The notes under the pieces: generated by a model | What the model was told of the DNA's origin: nothing | The model's input: only the letters and a program-made list of their open reading frames with translations | The model's database searches: none | Shown here: positions 1 through 6,566 of the stretch, one piece after another | How the letters are laid out: every line of letters starts with the position of its first letter | Position numbering within the stretch: position 1 is the first letter of the stretch | Position numbers and translations under genes: made by a program | Source: an uncultured bacterium | GTDB lineage: Bacteria; Bacteroidota; Bacteroidia; Bacteroidales; Marinifilaceae | DNA length: 9,999 bases | Direction of reading: 5' to 3' | NCBI GenBank assembly: GCA_905215395.1 | Contig: CAJMQA010000111.1 | Location: 1 to 9,999 of the forward strand

Positions 1-348
1 GCTCATAAACCGGAAGAGGTGGACAAAATGACTACACAGCTTTTGCAGAATTTTTATGAAAGCCCGACCGGCCTTGTTACAGCTCTTGATTTAGAACCGC
101 ATTATGCCTCTGAATTACAGGCAGACCCCTGCAAAATGAATATCATGAAGGCTGTCAGTCAATTGCGGCGGATGGAATTTTTGCAGGAAGGCATGCGGTG
201 GTTCGATATTAAACGTTTCCATTTGCCGGTAACCCACCGGATTAATTCGGAAAAGAGAAACATGGTCCTGGAGCGCTACGACAAACGGCGTGCATTACAG
301 ATTCCGCAAGAGGCACAGAAAAGGGGTGTAGTACCCAATGAACGATAA
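1..348 (+). CDS. SusD/RagB-family outer-membrane lipoprotein, C-terminal end (partial)
   Basis: The reading frame is open from the first base of the window and ends with TAA at 346-348, so only the last 115 residues are seen. The stretch EGMRWFDIKR followed by FHLPVTHR is the typical C-terminal signature of SusD-like proteins, which usually read 'EG.RwfDlkR'. SusD-like lipoproteins cap a SusC-type TonB-dependent transporter on the cell surface and bind the ligand, which may be a glycan or, as in RagB, peptides. An internal GTG at 19 is not a real start, because the frame continues upstream without a stop. The next gene starts 25 nt downstream on the same strand, and the following lipoprotein genes appear to be in the same operon. 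The susC partner is expected just upstream, outside the window. The family call is firm; the ligand cannot be read from this fragment. Confidence 0.88.
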   Translation, partial: AHKPEEVDKMTTQLLQNFYESPTGLVTALDLEPHYASELQADPCKMNIMKAVSQLRRMEFLQEGMRWFDIKRFHLPVTHRINSEKRNMVLERYDKRRALQIPQEAQKRGVVPNER

Positions 349-373
349 AATTAGTACACAAAATTGACAAGAT

Positions 374-1219
374 ATGAAAAAATGGTTCATTATATGGAGT
401 TTGGCAACCTTGTTCGCTGCTTGCTCGGAAGAAAAATTTCATCCCTCTATTCTGGATACGAAGGAGGAAAGCATGAGTGAATTAGACCGTTGGGTGACCG
501 ACAGTTTCAGAATACCACATAATATAGAGGTCATTTATCATTGGGACGATTTCGAATCCGATCCCGCTTATGTGTTAGTGCCGCCGACCGAAGAAAAAGT
601 GGAACCTTTCCTGCGGGTGATCCGGAAAATGTGGATTAATCCTTATACGGAGTTGGCTGGACTGGATTTCTTTAATAAGTACTGTCCCAAACAAATCATG
701 TTGGTTGGCAGTGCGGGATACAATGCGGACGGAACATATACCATGGGACAAACCGAGAATGGAAGCAAAATCACGATCTATAACCTGAATATGGATAATC
801 CGGCGGATGAGAATGCCATGTGGTCGTACACACATACGTTTCACCATGAGTTCGCTCACGTATTCCACCAGACGGAGGAACTTCCGGAAGCATTCGAGCT
901 GGTAACGGCAGATGCTTACACTTCCAGTTGGGCTAACATATCGAGAAACGATGCCGTCAATAAATATGGGTGCATTACTTCATATGCCATGTGTGATGCC
1001 GACGAGGATTTTGCAGAGATGGTTGCATACTTCCTGATAACCTCTGAAAAGGATTGGGCGGATCTGGTTAATGGTCGATTGGGTACCGGAAGAAGCAAAA
1101 TCAAACAAAAGGAGACGATTATGCTGAATTACATGAAAAGTGTATGGGGGATCGACATGTATCGGTTACGCGAAAAAGTACAGCGGGGTATGAATGATAT
1201 TTTATTAGGTAACTACTAA
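374..1219 (+). CDS. Putative surface zinc metallopeptidase lipoprotein (Peptidase_Mx1-like)
   Basis: This is a 281-residue lipoprotein. A lysine-rich start and hydrophobic stretch end in the lipobox FAAC with C17 as the lipidated residue. The next residues, SEEK, are acidic and resemble the Bacteroidota lipoprotein export signal that sends lipoproteins to the cell surface. Residues 157-166 read HHEFAHVFHQ and contain the zinc-metallopeptidase motif HExxH (H158, E159, H162). Downstream, DEDFAEM (210-216) has the E-x-F-A-E form that supplies the third zinc ligand in some gluzincin-like peptidases; E211 or E215 is the candidate. Proteins like this, annotated in Bacteroidota as putative zinc-binding metallopeptidases, commonly sit directly after susCD pairs. 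It lies 25 nt after the susD-like gene and 12 nt before the DUF4302-type gene. The active-site motif is seen. Proteolysis and surface location are inferred, and the substrate is unknown. Confidence 0.8.
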   Translation: MKKWFIIWSLATLFAACSEEKFHPSILDTKEESMSELDRWVTDSFRIPHNIEVIYHWDDFESDPAYVLVPPTEEKVEPFLRVIRKMWINPYTELAGLDFFNKYCPKQIMLVGSAGYNADGTYTMGQTENGSKITIYNLNMDNPADENAMWSYTHTFHHEFAHVFHQTEELPEAFELVTADAYTSSWANISRNDAVNKYGCITSYAMCDADEDFAEMVAYFLITSEKDWADLVNGRLGTGRSKIKQKETIMLNYMKSVWGIDMYRLREKVQRGMNDILLGNY

Positions 1220-1231
1220 AAGAAGACCTGT

Positions 1232-2569
1232 ATGAAAAAGATAGTAATATATATGATGGGCTTGTGGTTGGCGATGAGTGCCTGCTCCGTGGAAAACGAT
1301 TATATTTTCGACGATATTTCCACCGCCCGTTTGAATCAGTATATCGACGAATGCGACCAGGTGCTGCTCAGTTCCGAGCATGGTTGGAAAATGGTGTATT
1401 ATCCGGATACGGTTTTTTATGGCGGATACACCTTCTTGATGAAGTTTTCCGATGAAAAAGGCAAACGGGTAGAAATGACAAGTGACCTGCTGGATTCTGT
1501 CACCGTAAGTTCTTATAGCTACAATGCTTCCTTAGGTCCGGTTCTCAATTTCGACACCTACAGTTTGTTGCATTTACTGGCAGACCCTAATCCGAGGGCT
1601 TTCGGAGGAAATGTCGGTTTGGGGTACAATGCTGAATTCGAGTTCTTGATTTCAAAAGTGGAACAGGATAAAATCCTGTTGTTGGGAAAGAAAGATAAAA
1701 GAGCCACTCAACTGGTACGTGCCACGGCGCAGGATTGGGAAGACATCGAAGCGCAACGAAAAGTGATTGCGGATTTCAATACCTTTCTTCCGGTGGAAAA
1801 AACACAACCTTTCTATCATTACCTGCGCGTGGGAAACGATACGGCATTCTGTTTCTACAGCCCGAAATTAAGAATGGCCTACCTGACCTATGTCGAGGGA
1901 GGTAAAACGGTAGCATTAAACATGCCTACTTCTTCCACCACGCGGGGTATCCGTTTCGATAGGCCGGTAATCTTTGCAGGAAAAAGTATCTCAGAGTTGG
2001 CATTCGATGCAGCAACCCGTAAAATGTCGGTGTTAGACGAAGGGATAAATGCCGAATGTTTTTGGGCTGCTAACGTCAAGGACTCTTGTTTGCTGGATTT
2101 CCCCGATGCCGTGAAAATGGTACAGGAATACAGCGAGGCTTTTAGCTTGATAGAAAGAGGTTATAATCTCATGAACGGAACGATGGACCTGGATTACAGA
2201 ACGGATGTTCAGGATTACCGTTGGCATTGGAATTTGGCAGGTTGTCCCTCTTTAGAAGTATATGTAAAAAACGATGAACAAGGAATTAATTGCACCATGG
2301 GACGTTTGTATGACCGGGATTCCATTGCCCAGGATCATGTCGGAGACAGAATCTTTTTTAAACAAATTCATCCCAATTCCAAACACTCCGGAAATGTCAA
2401 TAATATGTTGCTTATCAATTTTAGTGGTTATGGTAGTCGGGTATTAGACCGTTGGCTTGCTCAGGAAAAAGGTGTTATGATGATACCGGTTGGAGGACAG
2501 TTCTATATGATTAAAAATGATGACAATCTGGCATGGGCATTATTCTCGCCCTTGCAATTGAACCAGTAA
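1232..2569 (+). CDS. DUF4302-type lipoprotein
   Basis: This 445-residue protein has a signal peptide ending at a lipobox-like AMSAC, with C18 as the lipidation site, followed by SVEND. The early mature part, with an ARLNQYIDEC segment, a 'GWKMVYYPD' segment, then GGYTFLMKF and EMTSDL, matches my recollection of DUF4302 proteins. These are Bacteroidota lipoproteins of unknown function found beside SusC/SusD and the zinc peptidase. The rest is rich in aromatic and beta-strand-like segments with no catalytic motif that I recognise. It starts 12 nt after the peptidase gene and ends 20 nt before the BACON-LRR gene, so co-transcription is likely. The usual guess for such proteins is an accessory ligand-binding or scaffolding subunit of a surface complex. 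That role is inferred from context only. The family name is recalled from pattern and not computed. Confidence 0.72.
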   Translation: MKKIVIYMMGLWLAMSACSVENDYIFDDISTARLNQYIDECDQVLLSSEHGWKMVYYPDTVFYGGYTFLMKFSDEKGKRVEMTSDLLDSVTVSSYSYNASLGPVLNFDTYSLLHLLADPNPRAFGGNVGLGYNAEFEFLISKVEQDKILLLGKKDKRATQLVRATAQDWEDIEAQRKVIADFNTFLPVEKTQPFYHYLRVGNDTAFCFYSPKLRMAYLTYVEGGKTVALNMPTSSTTRGIRFDRPVIFAGKSISELAFDAATRKMSVLDEGINAECFWAANVKDSCLLDFPDAVKMVQEYSEAFSLIERGYNLMNGTMDLDYRTDVQDYRWHWNLAGCPSLEVYVKNDEQGINCTMGRLYDRDSIAQDHVGDRIFFKQIHPNSKHSGNVNNMLLINFSGYGSRVLDRWLAQEKGVMMIPVGGQFYMIKNDDNLAWALFSPLQLNQ

Positions 2570-2589
2570 ACACGTAAATATATGCTTTT

Positions 2590-5292
2590 ATGAAACGATT
2601 GATTTATATACTCTTTGCATGGCTTCTGGCAGCTGCATGCGAAGACAAGGAAACGGACCTTGTTGTCAAAACTTCGTATGATGTATCGGAAGCGGAAGTA
2701 GTGATTCCTGCTTCCGGTAATCTGAACGACTACATTTTGGTTACGGCAACTACGGAATGGAATATTTCCGGTGGTAGCGAATGGTGCCGGGTTTCGCCGA
2801 CCAGTGGTGAAGCGGGAACCACCCGGGTTTATTTTGAATTGAACGAGAACGTCGATTACTCCGGCCGTAATGTACAGTTTACATTGAACGTGGCAGGCGA
2901 AAAGACCATCATCACCGTTTATCAGAAACAGAAAGATGCCCTGACGATTTCCAAAGATAAATTCGACTTTGGGCAGAAGGGGGGAAATGTAGAATTAAAA
3001 TTGAATACCAACATCGTCAGCCAGGTGCAATATAAAATCATGACACCCGGTTATGCAGAACCCTGGATTACAAAATCCCAGATACCTGCCAGTAAAGCCA
3101 CGAAGGATTACGACCTGGTGTTTGCTGTGTCAGAGAATCCGGACGGGGCAAAGCGCGAAGGTATAATCATCGTCGAGGATGAATTGCGTCGTTTTTCCGA
3201 TACCATCCGGGTATATCAGGTACAGAAGGATATGATCGTCCTCTCTGCCAACGAATATAAAGTGCCGTTTGAAGGCCAGGATTTAAGGGTGGAATTGAAG
3301 GCCAATATCGAATATGGGGTAGAGATTTCGGAAGAGGGGAAGAAATGGATTTCCTTACCGCCTGCCTCCAAGTCATTACAGCCGGATATGAGGATATTCA
3401 CGATAGCGGAATATCCCGAGGAGATTGAACGGCAGGCCGATGTTACTTTCTATGACAAAAACAATCCCGCTTTGAGGGAAACGATCACCATCAAGCAACT
3501 CCGGATAGGTACGATTATTATACTCCAGAAATGGGTAAAAGATATACCGCAAACCGGTGGTAGTGCAGCATATGCCATAGAAGCCAATGTCGATTATGAA
3601 ATTATCGTTCCCGAACACGTGAAATGGATCAGGCCAAAACCTGTTACCAGAGCATTGGCTAAATCCACCGTTGCTTTGGAAGTAGATGCTAATCCCGAAA
3701 CGCAGATCGAGAGGGAAGCGAAAGTTTTCCTTAGAAGTGTCGGTGCAGAAGAAGTGGTAACCGATACCCTCTATGTACATCAGTTGGGACGTCCTCGTTT
3801 GTCGGAATATAAGGTATTGATAGCACTTGCTAATGCCTTGAAAGAATCTCCGACGTTTGAGAAGGATTTTGGCAGTTGGGGAGATCCGAAAAATCCGGAA
3901 GACGGGAAGGTGACAAGTTCTTGGAAATACGTGAAATTGAATGCAGAAGGGCATGTAACAGAAATCAATATAACTGCCAATAAGTTAAAAGGTACAATAC
4001 CGGCAGAGTTAGGAGAATTGAAATATTTGGAGAAATTTGAAAACTATTATTCTGCTGATTTAGGTGGAGAGCTTCCTGTGGAATTGGGTAATTTGAAAAA
4101 TCTGAAATCACTAAGACTACAAGGAGAATTCACCTCTGTACCGGATGAACTCAGAGGAATGGAAAATTTGGAAGTGTTAAACTTAAGATGTAGCGCGACT
4201 AATGAACCGCTATTTCTTGAGGGAATGACAAATTTGAAGGAATTAACGTTATTGTGTCAATATGAAGGAGCTCTTCCAGAAGTGATTAAAAATTTGAAAA
4301 ATCTAACCAAATTGACGATAGGGCAAAATTCTCAAAATTATAATAAATTTACGTCATTACCGTCTGAAATCGGAGAGTTAAGAAACTTGACCAGTTTGAT
4401 TATCTATGGAGGATTTGAAGGTGCTGATGTTCCTGAGTCCATTGGGAATTTGACAAATTTAACTACTCTTACGTTCCAGCAAACGGGATTTGTCTCATTA
4501 CCTCATACGATTGGGAATTTGAAAAATATAAAGTCTATTTCCTGGACGAATAATAAGTTCAAAGCTCTTCCGGAAGGTATGGGGGGAATGACAGGATTAA
4601 CCAGTATACAAATGTATGGGAATGAATTGGAAGGTGGTTTACCTGATGATTTTATTAATCTGACCAACTTGAAAACATTAACTTTGTATGACAATAAATT
4701 GAGTGGTTCTATAGAGATTTTAACTAAAATGCCAAGTTTGACATCCATTGATTTAAGTAATAATCAATTGGAAGGTAACATCGATTTTGATTGGAGTTCA
4801 CTTACTCAACTAGCTTACCTTAAATTAGGAAACACCAAACCGGAAGGTAATAATAGACTTACAGGCTCTATTCCTGTTTCTCTTTTGAATTTGTTGGAAA
4901 AATTAAAGACATTGGATTTATCCGGAAACCAATTGACTGGAGAATTGGCCCCCAAAGTATCCTGGGACTTGGCCACTGCCAGTTTCGCAAGTATTTATTT
5001 GCAGAATAACCAATTATCCGGTGAATTACCCAAATGGCTTGCCAATACATACTTGTCGAACCTTAATCTGGAAAACAACAATTTCACCGGTAGTATTCCG
5101 GTTATATACGGTACGGGAATTAATAATTTTACGACCTCGAGTGCCCAACTGAATCTGAACGGCAACCGCTTATCGGGAGAAATACCGGAATCCATTTTGA
5201 TCGAATTGAAAGGCGGCAAGCGGGAAAAATATTGGTTTATTGTCGACCAGCAGGAAGGATACAAATTTAGTAACTGGGATTATTCAAAATAA
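2590..5292 (+). CDS. BACON-domain and leucine-rich-repeat surface lipoprotein
   Basis: This is a 900-residue lipoprotein with lipobox LAAAC (C17) followed by the acidic EDKE. Residues about 34-400 form four tandem BACON-like beta-sandwich domains. They end in turn with TVYQKQKD, RVYQVQKD, TIKQLR and YVHQLG, and each begins with a strand pattern followed by a W near 'S...W'. BACON domains are non-catalytic, probably carbohydrate- or mucin-binding, or act as spacers. Residues about 404-456 resemble a leucine-rich-repeat N-terminal cap, and about 457-870 are LRRs of the plant type (L..L..L.L..N.L.G.IP). The last 30 residues are a non-repeat tail ending in YKFSNWDYSK. The protein lies between the DUF4302 gene (20 nt) and the FnIII gene (6 nt). 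It probably displays the LRR arc outward on a BACON stalk to bind a protein or glycoprotein. That function is inferred. Confidence 0.85.
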   Translation: MKRLIYILFAWLLAAACEDKETDLVVKTSYDVSEAEVVIPASGNLNDYILVTATTEWNISGGSEWCRVSPTSGEAGTTRVYFELNENVDYSGRNVQFTLNVAGEKTIITVYQKQKDALTISKDKFDFGQKGGNVELKLNTNIVSQVQYKIMTPGYAEPWITKSQIPASKATKDYDLVFAVSENPDGAKREGIIIVEDELRRFSDTIRVYQVQKDMIVLSANEYKVPFEGQDLRVELKANIEYGVEISEEGKKWISLPPASKSLQPDMRIFTIAEYPEEIERQADVTFYDKNNPALRETITIKQLRIGTIIILQKWVKDIPQTGGSAAYAIEANVDYEIIVPEHVKWIRPKPVTRALAKSTVALEVDANPETQIEREAKVFLRSVGAEEVVTDTLYVHQLGRPRLSEYKVLIALANALKESPTFEKDFGSWGDPKNPEDGKVTSSWKYVKLNAEGHVTEINITANKLKGTIPAELGELKYLEKFENYYSADLGGELPVELGNLKNLKSLRLQGEFTSVPDELRGMENLEVLNLRCSATNEPLFLEGMTNLKELTLLCQYEGALPEVIKNLKNLTKLTIGQNSQNYNKFTSLPSEIGELRNLTSLIIYGGFEGADVPESIGNLTNLTTLTFQQTGFVSLPHTIGNLKNIKSISWTNNKFKALPEGMGGMTGLTSIQMYGNELEGGLPDDFINLTNLKTLTLYDNKLSGSIEILTKMPSLTSIDLSNNQLEGNIDFDWSSLTQLAYLKLGNTKPEGNNRLTGSIPVSLLNLLEKLKTLDLSGNQLTGELAPKVSWDLATASFASIYLQNNQLSGELPKWLANTYLSNLNLENNNFTGSIPVIYGTGINNFTTSSAQLNLNGNRLSGEIPESILIELKGGKREKYWFIVDQQEGYKFSNWDYSK
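2689..3786 (+). other. Four tandem BACON-like domains within the BACON-LRR protein
   Basis: By eye the domains fall at about residues 34-114, 117-213, 216-305 and 308-399 of the 900-residue protein. Each ends in a beta-strand with a Q at the same place (VYQ, VYQ, IKQ, VHQ), and the last three begin with a short strand before a glycine-rich turn (GGNV, GQDL, GGSA). The first, with SEWCRVSPTSGEAG and a later N/R pair, is the closest to the family consensus; the middle two are more diverged. Boundaries are approximate. Confidence 0.7.
3958..5199 (+). repeat. Leucine-rich-repeat array (about 23-residue period)
   Basis: Protein residues about 457-870 are repeating units of roughly 22-24 residues with the pattern L..L..L.L..N.L.G.IP. 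Examples are the units containing LKGTIPAELGEL, LEGGLPDDF, LSGEL and LSGEIPESIL. Nucleotide repeats are also visible: an 18-nt segment at 4441-4458 recurs at 4510-4527 with 17 of 18 bases identical and an offset of exactly 69 nt, which is one 23-residue repeat. The 14-mer aatttgaaaaatct occurs at 4090-4103 and again at 4291-4304. Much of this stretch is distinctly AT-rich compared with the BACON part. Confidence 0.85.
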
Positions 5293-5298
5293 AATGCT

Positions 5299-6261
5299 AT
5301 GAAGAAAAATTTAATTATATGGACTTTAATCGCCTTACAGGCAGCCTTCGGGGCTGCCTGTAACGACGATGAGAAACCGGGCGGAACCGATGATCCCGGA
5401 GAAGAGTTGAAACCGGTGGTAGCGCCCTCCAACCCGCGGGTAGTGAATTTGACCGATATGACGGCGATTCTGACCTGGGATGGCAGCTCCTCGACATATG
5501 AAGTGGAATGGGGAGGCGAAACCTTACCGACCAAAAGTACCTCTTACGGTGTGCAAGGCCTGACACCTGAAACGACTTACAATTGGAAAGTACGCTCCAA
5601 AGAGGGCGAACGTTACAGCAAATGGGTGGAGGCACAGGCTTTCACCACGGGGGAATTGATCGATTACACCAAAGGCTGGACAGGCGACTGGGCCGGTACG
5701 GACTTTAGTCTGAAACTGACGGTATTAGGCATCGGTGCACCGGTGGAGTCTTTCCTGCCGGAAGATGTCCTCCAGCAGGCCATCGAGGTCAGCATTAAGA
5801 AAAAAGAAGGCACGATCGACCGCATCCTGTTCGACATGTCCCGTTTGCAGGAGATTTCCGATAAATTCCCCCGAGAGGTGGAAGGCAGGATTACAGGCAA
5901 TCAGATGAGTGTATTATCCGACTTAAAAGATACCCTGCGTCCGAAAGGCATCGAGTTCCCGCTGACAATGGATAACCTGCCGCCCGAAATCAAAGAGTTG
6001 GTGGATACCGTGTTGGTAGAAATTCCGCTGCTTGGGGAAGTGCTAGAGGACATCGAGATTTCCGACATGGGCATCGTACTCACCGGTCTGAACCTTTCAG
6101 GCGAACTGAGCAAAGAGGCTGAAAATCAAATGAAGGTGAGCTTCTCTATCGGTGGTAAGTTCCATCTGGTAACCGATAATACCGTTGCCAATACAGCCCT
6201 TAAAATATTACCCTTGACTGTTTCCATGGATGCTAAAATGACCCTTTCTCCGAAACAGTAG
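5299..6261 (+). CDS. FnIII-domain lipoprotein with unrecognised C-terminal domain
   Basis: This is a 320-residue lipoprotein. The signal peptide ends at FGAAC (C21) and is followed by NDDEKPGG, a strongly acidic start typical of surface-exported Bacteroidota lipoproteins, then a Gly/Asp/Pro linker. Residues about 41-117 form a fibronectin type III domain: the strand ending AILTWDG, then YEVEWGGE, the YGVQGLTPETTYNWKVRS segment, and a final AFTTGE. Residues about 125-320 begin with GWTGDWAG and contain alternating strand-like segments (VEGRITGNQMSV, EISDMGIVLTGLNLSG, MKVSFSIGGKF, LPLTVSMDAKM). This could be a beta-barrel or lipocalin-like binding domain, but I do not recognise the family for certain. 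The start lies 6 nt after the LRR gene's stop. It is the last gene of the operon, followed by a hairpin at 6284-6311. A role as an accessory binding subunit is inferred. Confidence 0.78.
   Translation: MKKNLIIWTLIALQAAFGAACNDDEKPGGTDDPGEELKPVVAPSNPRVVNLTDMTAILTWDGSSSTYEVEWGGETLPTKSTSYGVQGLTPETTYNWKVRSKEGERYSKWVEAQAFTTGELIDYTKGWTGDWAGTDFSLKLTVLGIGAPVESFLPEDVLQQAIEVSIKKKEGTIDRILFDMSRLQEISDKFPREVEGRITGNQMSVLSDLKDTLRPKGIEFPLTMDNLPPEIKELVDTVLVEIPLLGEVLEDIEISDMGIVLTGLNLSGELSKEAENQMKVSFSIGGKFHLVTDNTVANTALKILPLTVSMDAKMTLSPKQ
5338..5360 (+). other. Strong intragenic hairpin in the signal-peptide region
   Basis: A perfect 9-bp inverted repeat (CAGGCAGCC at 5338-5346 and GGCTGCCTG at 5352-5360) with the 5-nt loop TTCGG lies about 40 nt inside the FnIII gene. 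It covers the codons for the alanine-rich end of the signal peptide. No T-run follows, so it is not a normal terminator. It may simply come from alanine and glycine codons, or it may affect translation or mRNA processing at the end of the operon. Confidence 0.5.
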
Positions 6262-6283
6262 TATATATTTTTTCCCAATTCTC

Positions 6284-6311
6284 TTGCCGGAAGTATCAAG
6301 GCTTCCGGCAA
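6284..6311 (+). terminator. Probable terminator of the lipoprotein operon
   Basis: A perfect 10-bp stem (TTGCCGGAAG at 6284-6293 and CTTCCGGCAA at 6302-6311) with an 8-nt loop starts 22 nt after the stop codon of the FnIII gene. The bases after the stem on the + strand (acttctccttgctttcc) are pyrimidine-rich but contain no uninterrupted T-run, so intrinsic termination may be weak. The element lies between convergent transcription units. Confidence 0.6.
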
Positions 6312-6423
6312 ACTTCTCCTTGCTTTCCTGATCGAATAGCAGAAGCCAATCAGCCAACTGTTTGATTGATTCTTAATTTGGGTGACACATCTTCTTTAAC
6401 CGGAAACCAAAGTCACCAACGGT

Positions 6424-6549
6424 TTATCCTGGCATTGCAACACATAGCGATAAACATTGGAAAGATTTTTCATTGATCATCGGTTCAGGGATATCTTTCA
6501 ACTCAAAATTCTCTACTCCGCCGAAATTTTTCAATACCATTGCTTTCAT
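6424..6549 (-). pseudogene. N-terminal remnant of a quinone-oxidoreductase / zinc-type alcohol dehydrogenase-like gene
   Basis: A 41-codon frame on the minus strand starts with ATG at 6549 and ends with TAA at 6424-6426. Its first half reads MKAMVLKNFGG, then VENFELKDIPEP. This is the characteristic N-terminus of medium-chain quinone oxidoreductases (MKA.V...FGG.E...L...P.P), which are normally about 310-340 residues long. After residue 25 the family pattern is lost (NEKSFQCLSLCVAMPG, stop), so nearly the whole protein is missing. The start lies 17 nt after the stop of the flavoprotein gene, with gaagg as a plausible ribosome-binding site, so it was probably the second gene of that operon. 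Further minus-strand bases (about 6320-6423) show no continuation of the family in any frame. It may still be translated as a short peptide. The family assignment rests on about 25 residues. Confidence 0.55.
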
Positions 6550-6566
6550 AAGCCTTCAAATTTCCA

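Larger units (their letters stand above)
6262..6566. other. 305-nt convergent intergenic region
   Basis: This gap lies between the end of the lipoprotein operon (+) and the end of the flavoprotein gene (-). It contains the hairpin at 6284-6311 and the quinone-oxidoreductase-like remnant at 6424-6549. An overlapping 25-codon minus-strand frame at 6396-6473 also exists. I see no tRNA, CRISPR, IS end or promoter box in it. Confidence 0.6.

Noticed and set aside
19..348. GTG at 19 as the start of a complete small gene
   Set aside because: The same frame is open from base 1 and the sequence is a SusD C-terminus, so this is an internal valine of a truncated gene.
3376..3954. 192-codon minus-strand open frame opposite the BACON domains
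   Set aside because: It lies wholly inside the BACON-LRR gene on the other strand, and its translation (many Phe, Tyr, Arg and Cys, no recognisable family) looks like an antisense shadow.
3958..5199. CRISPR array or tandem DNA repeat element
   Set aside because: The repetition follows a protein LRR period in one continuous reading frame. There are no constant repeats with unique spacers.
5315..5635. 106-codon minus-strand frame opposite the FnIII gene
   Set aside because: The opposite strand codes a signal peptide and FnIII domain. The minus translation is Pro/Arg/Ser-rich as expected for an antisense shadow of GC-rich codons.
6396..6473. 25-codon minus-strand frame as an independent small gene
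   Set aside because: It has an in-frame stop just upstream, no clear ribosome-binding site of its own and no family match that I can see. It is mentioned only as a possible trace of a deletion.
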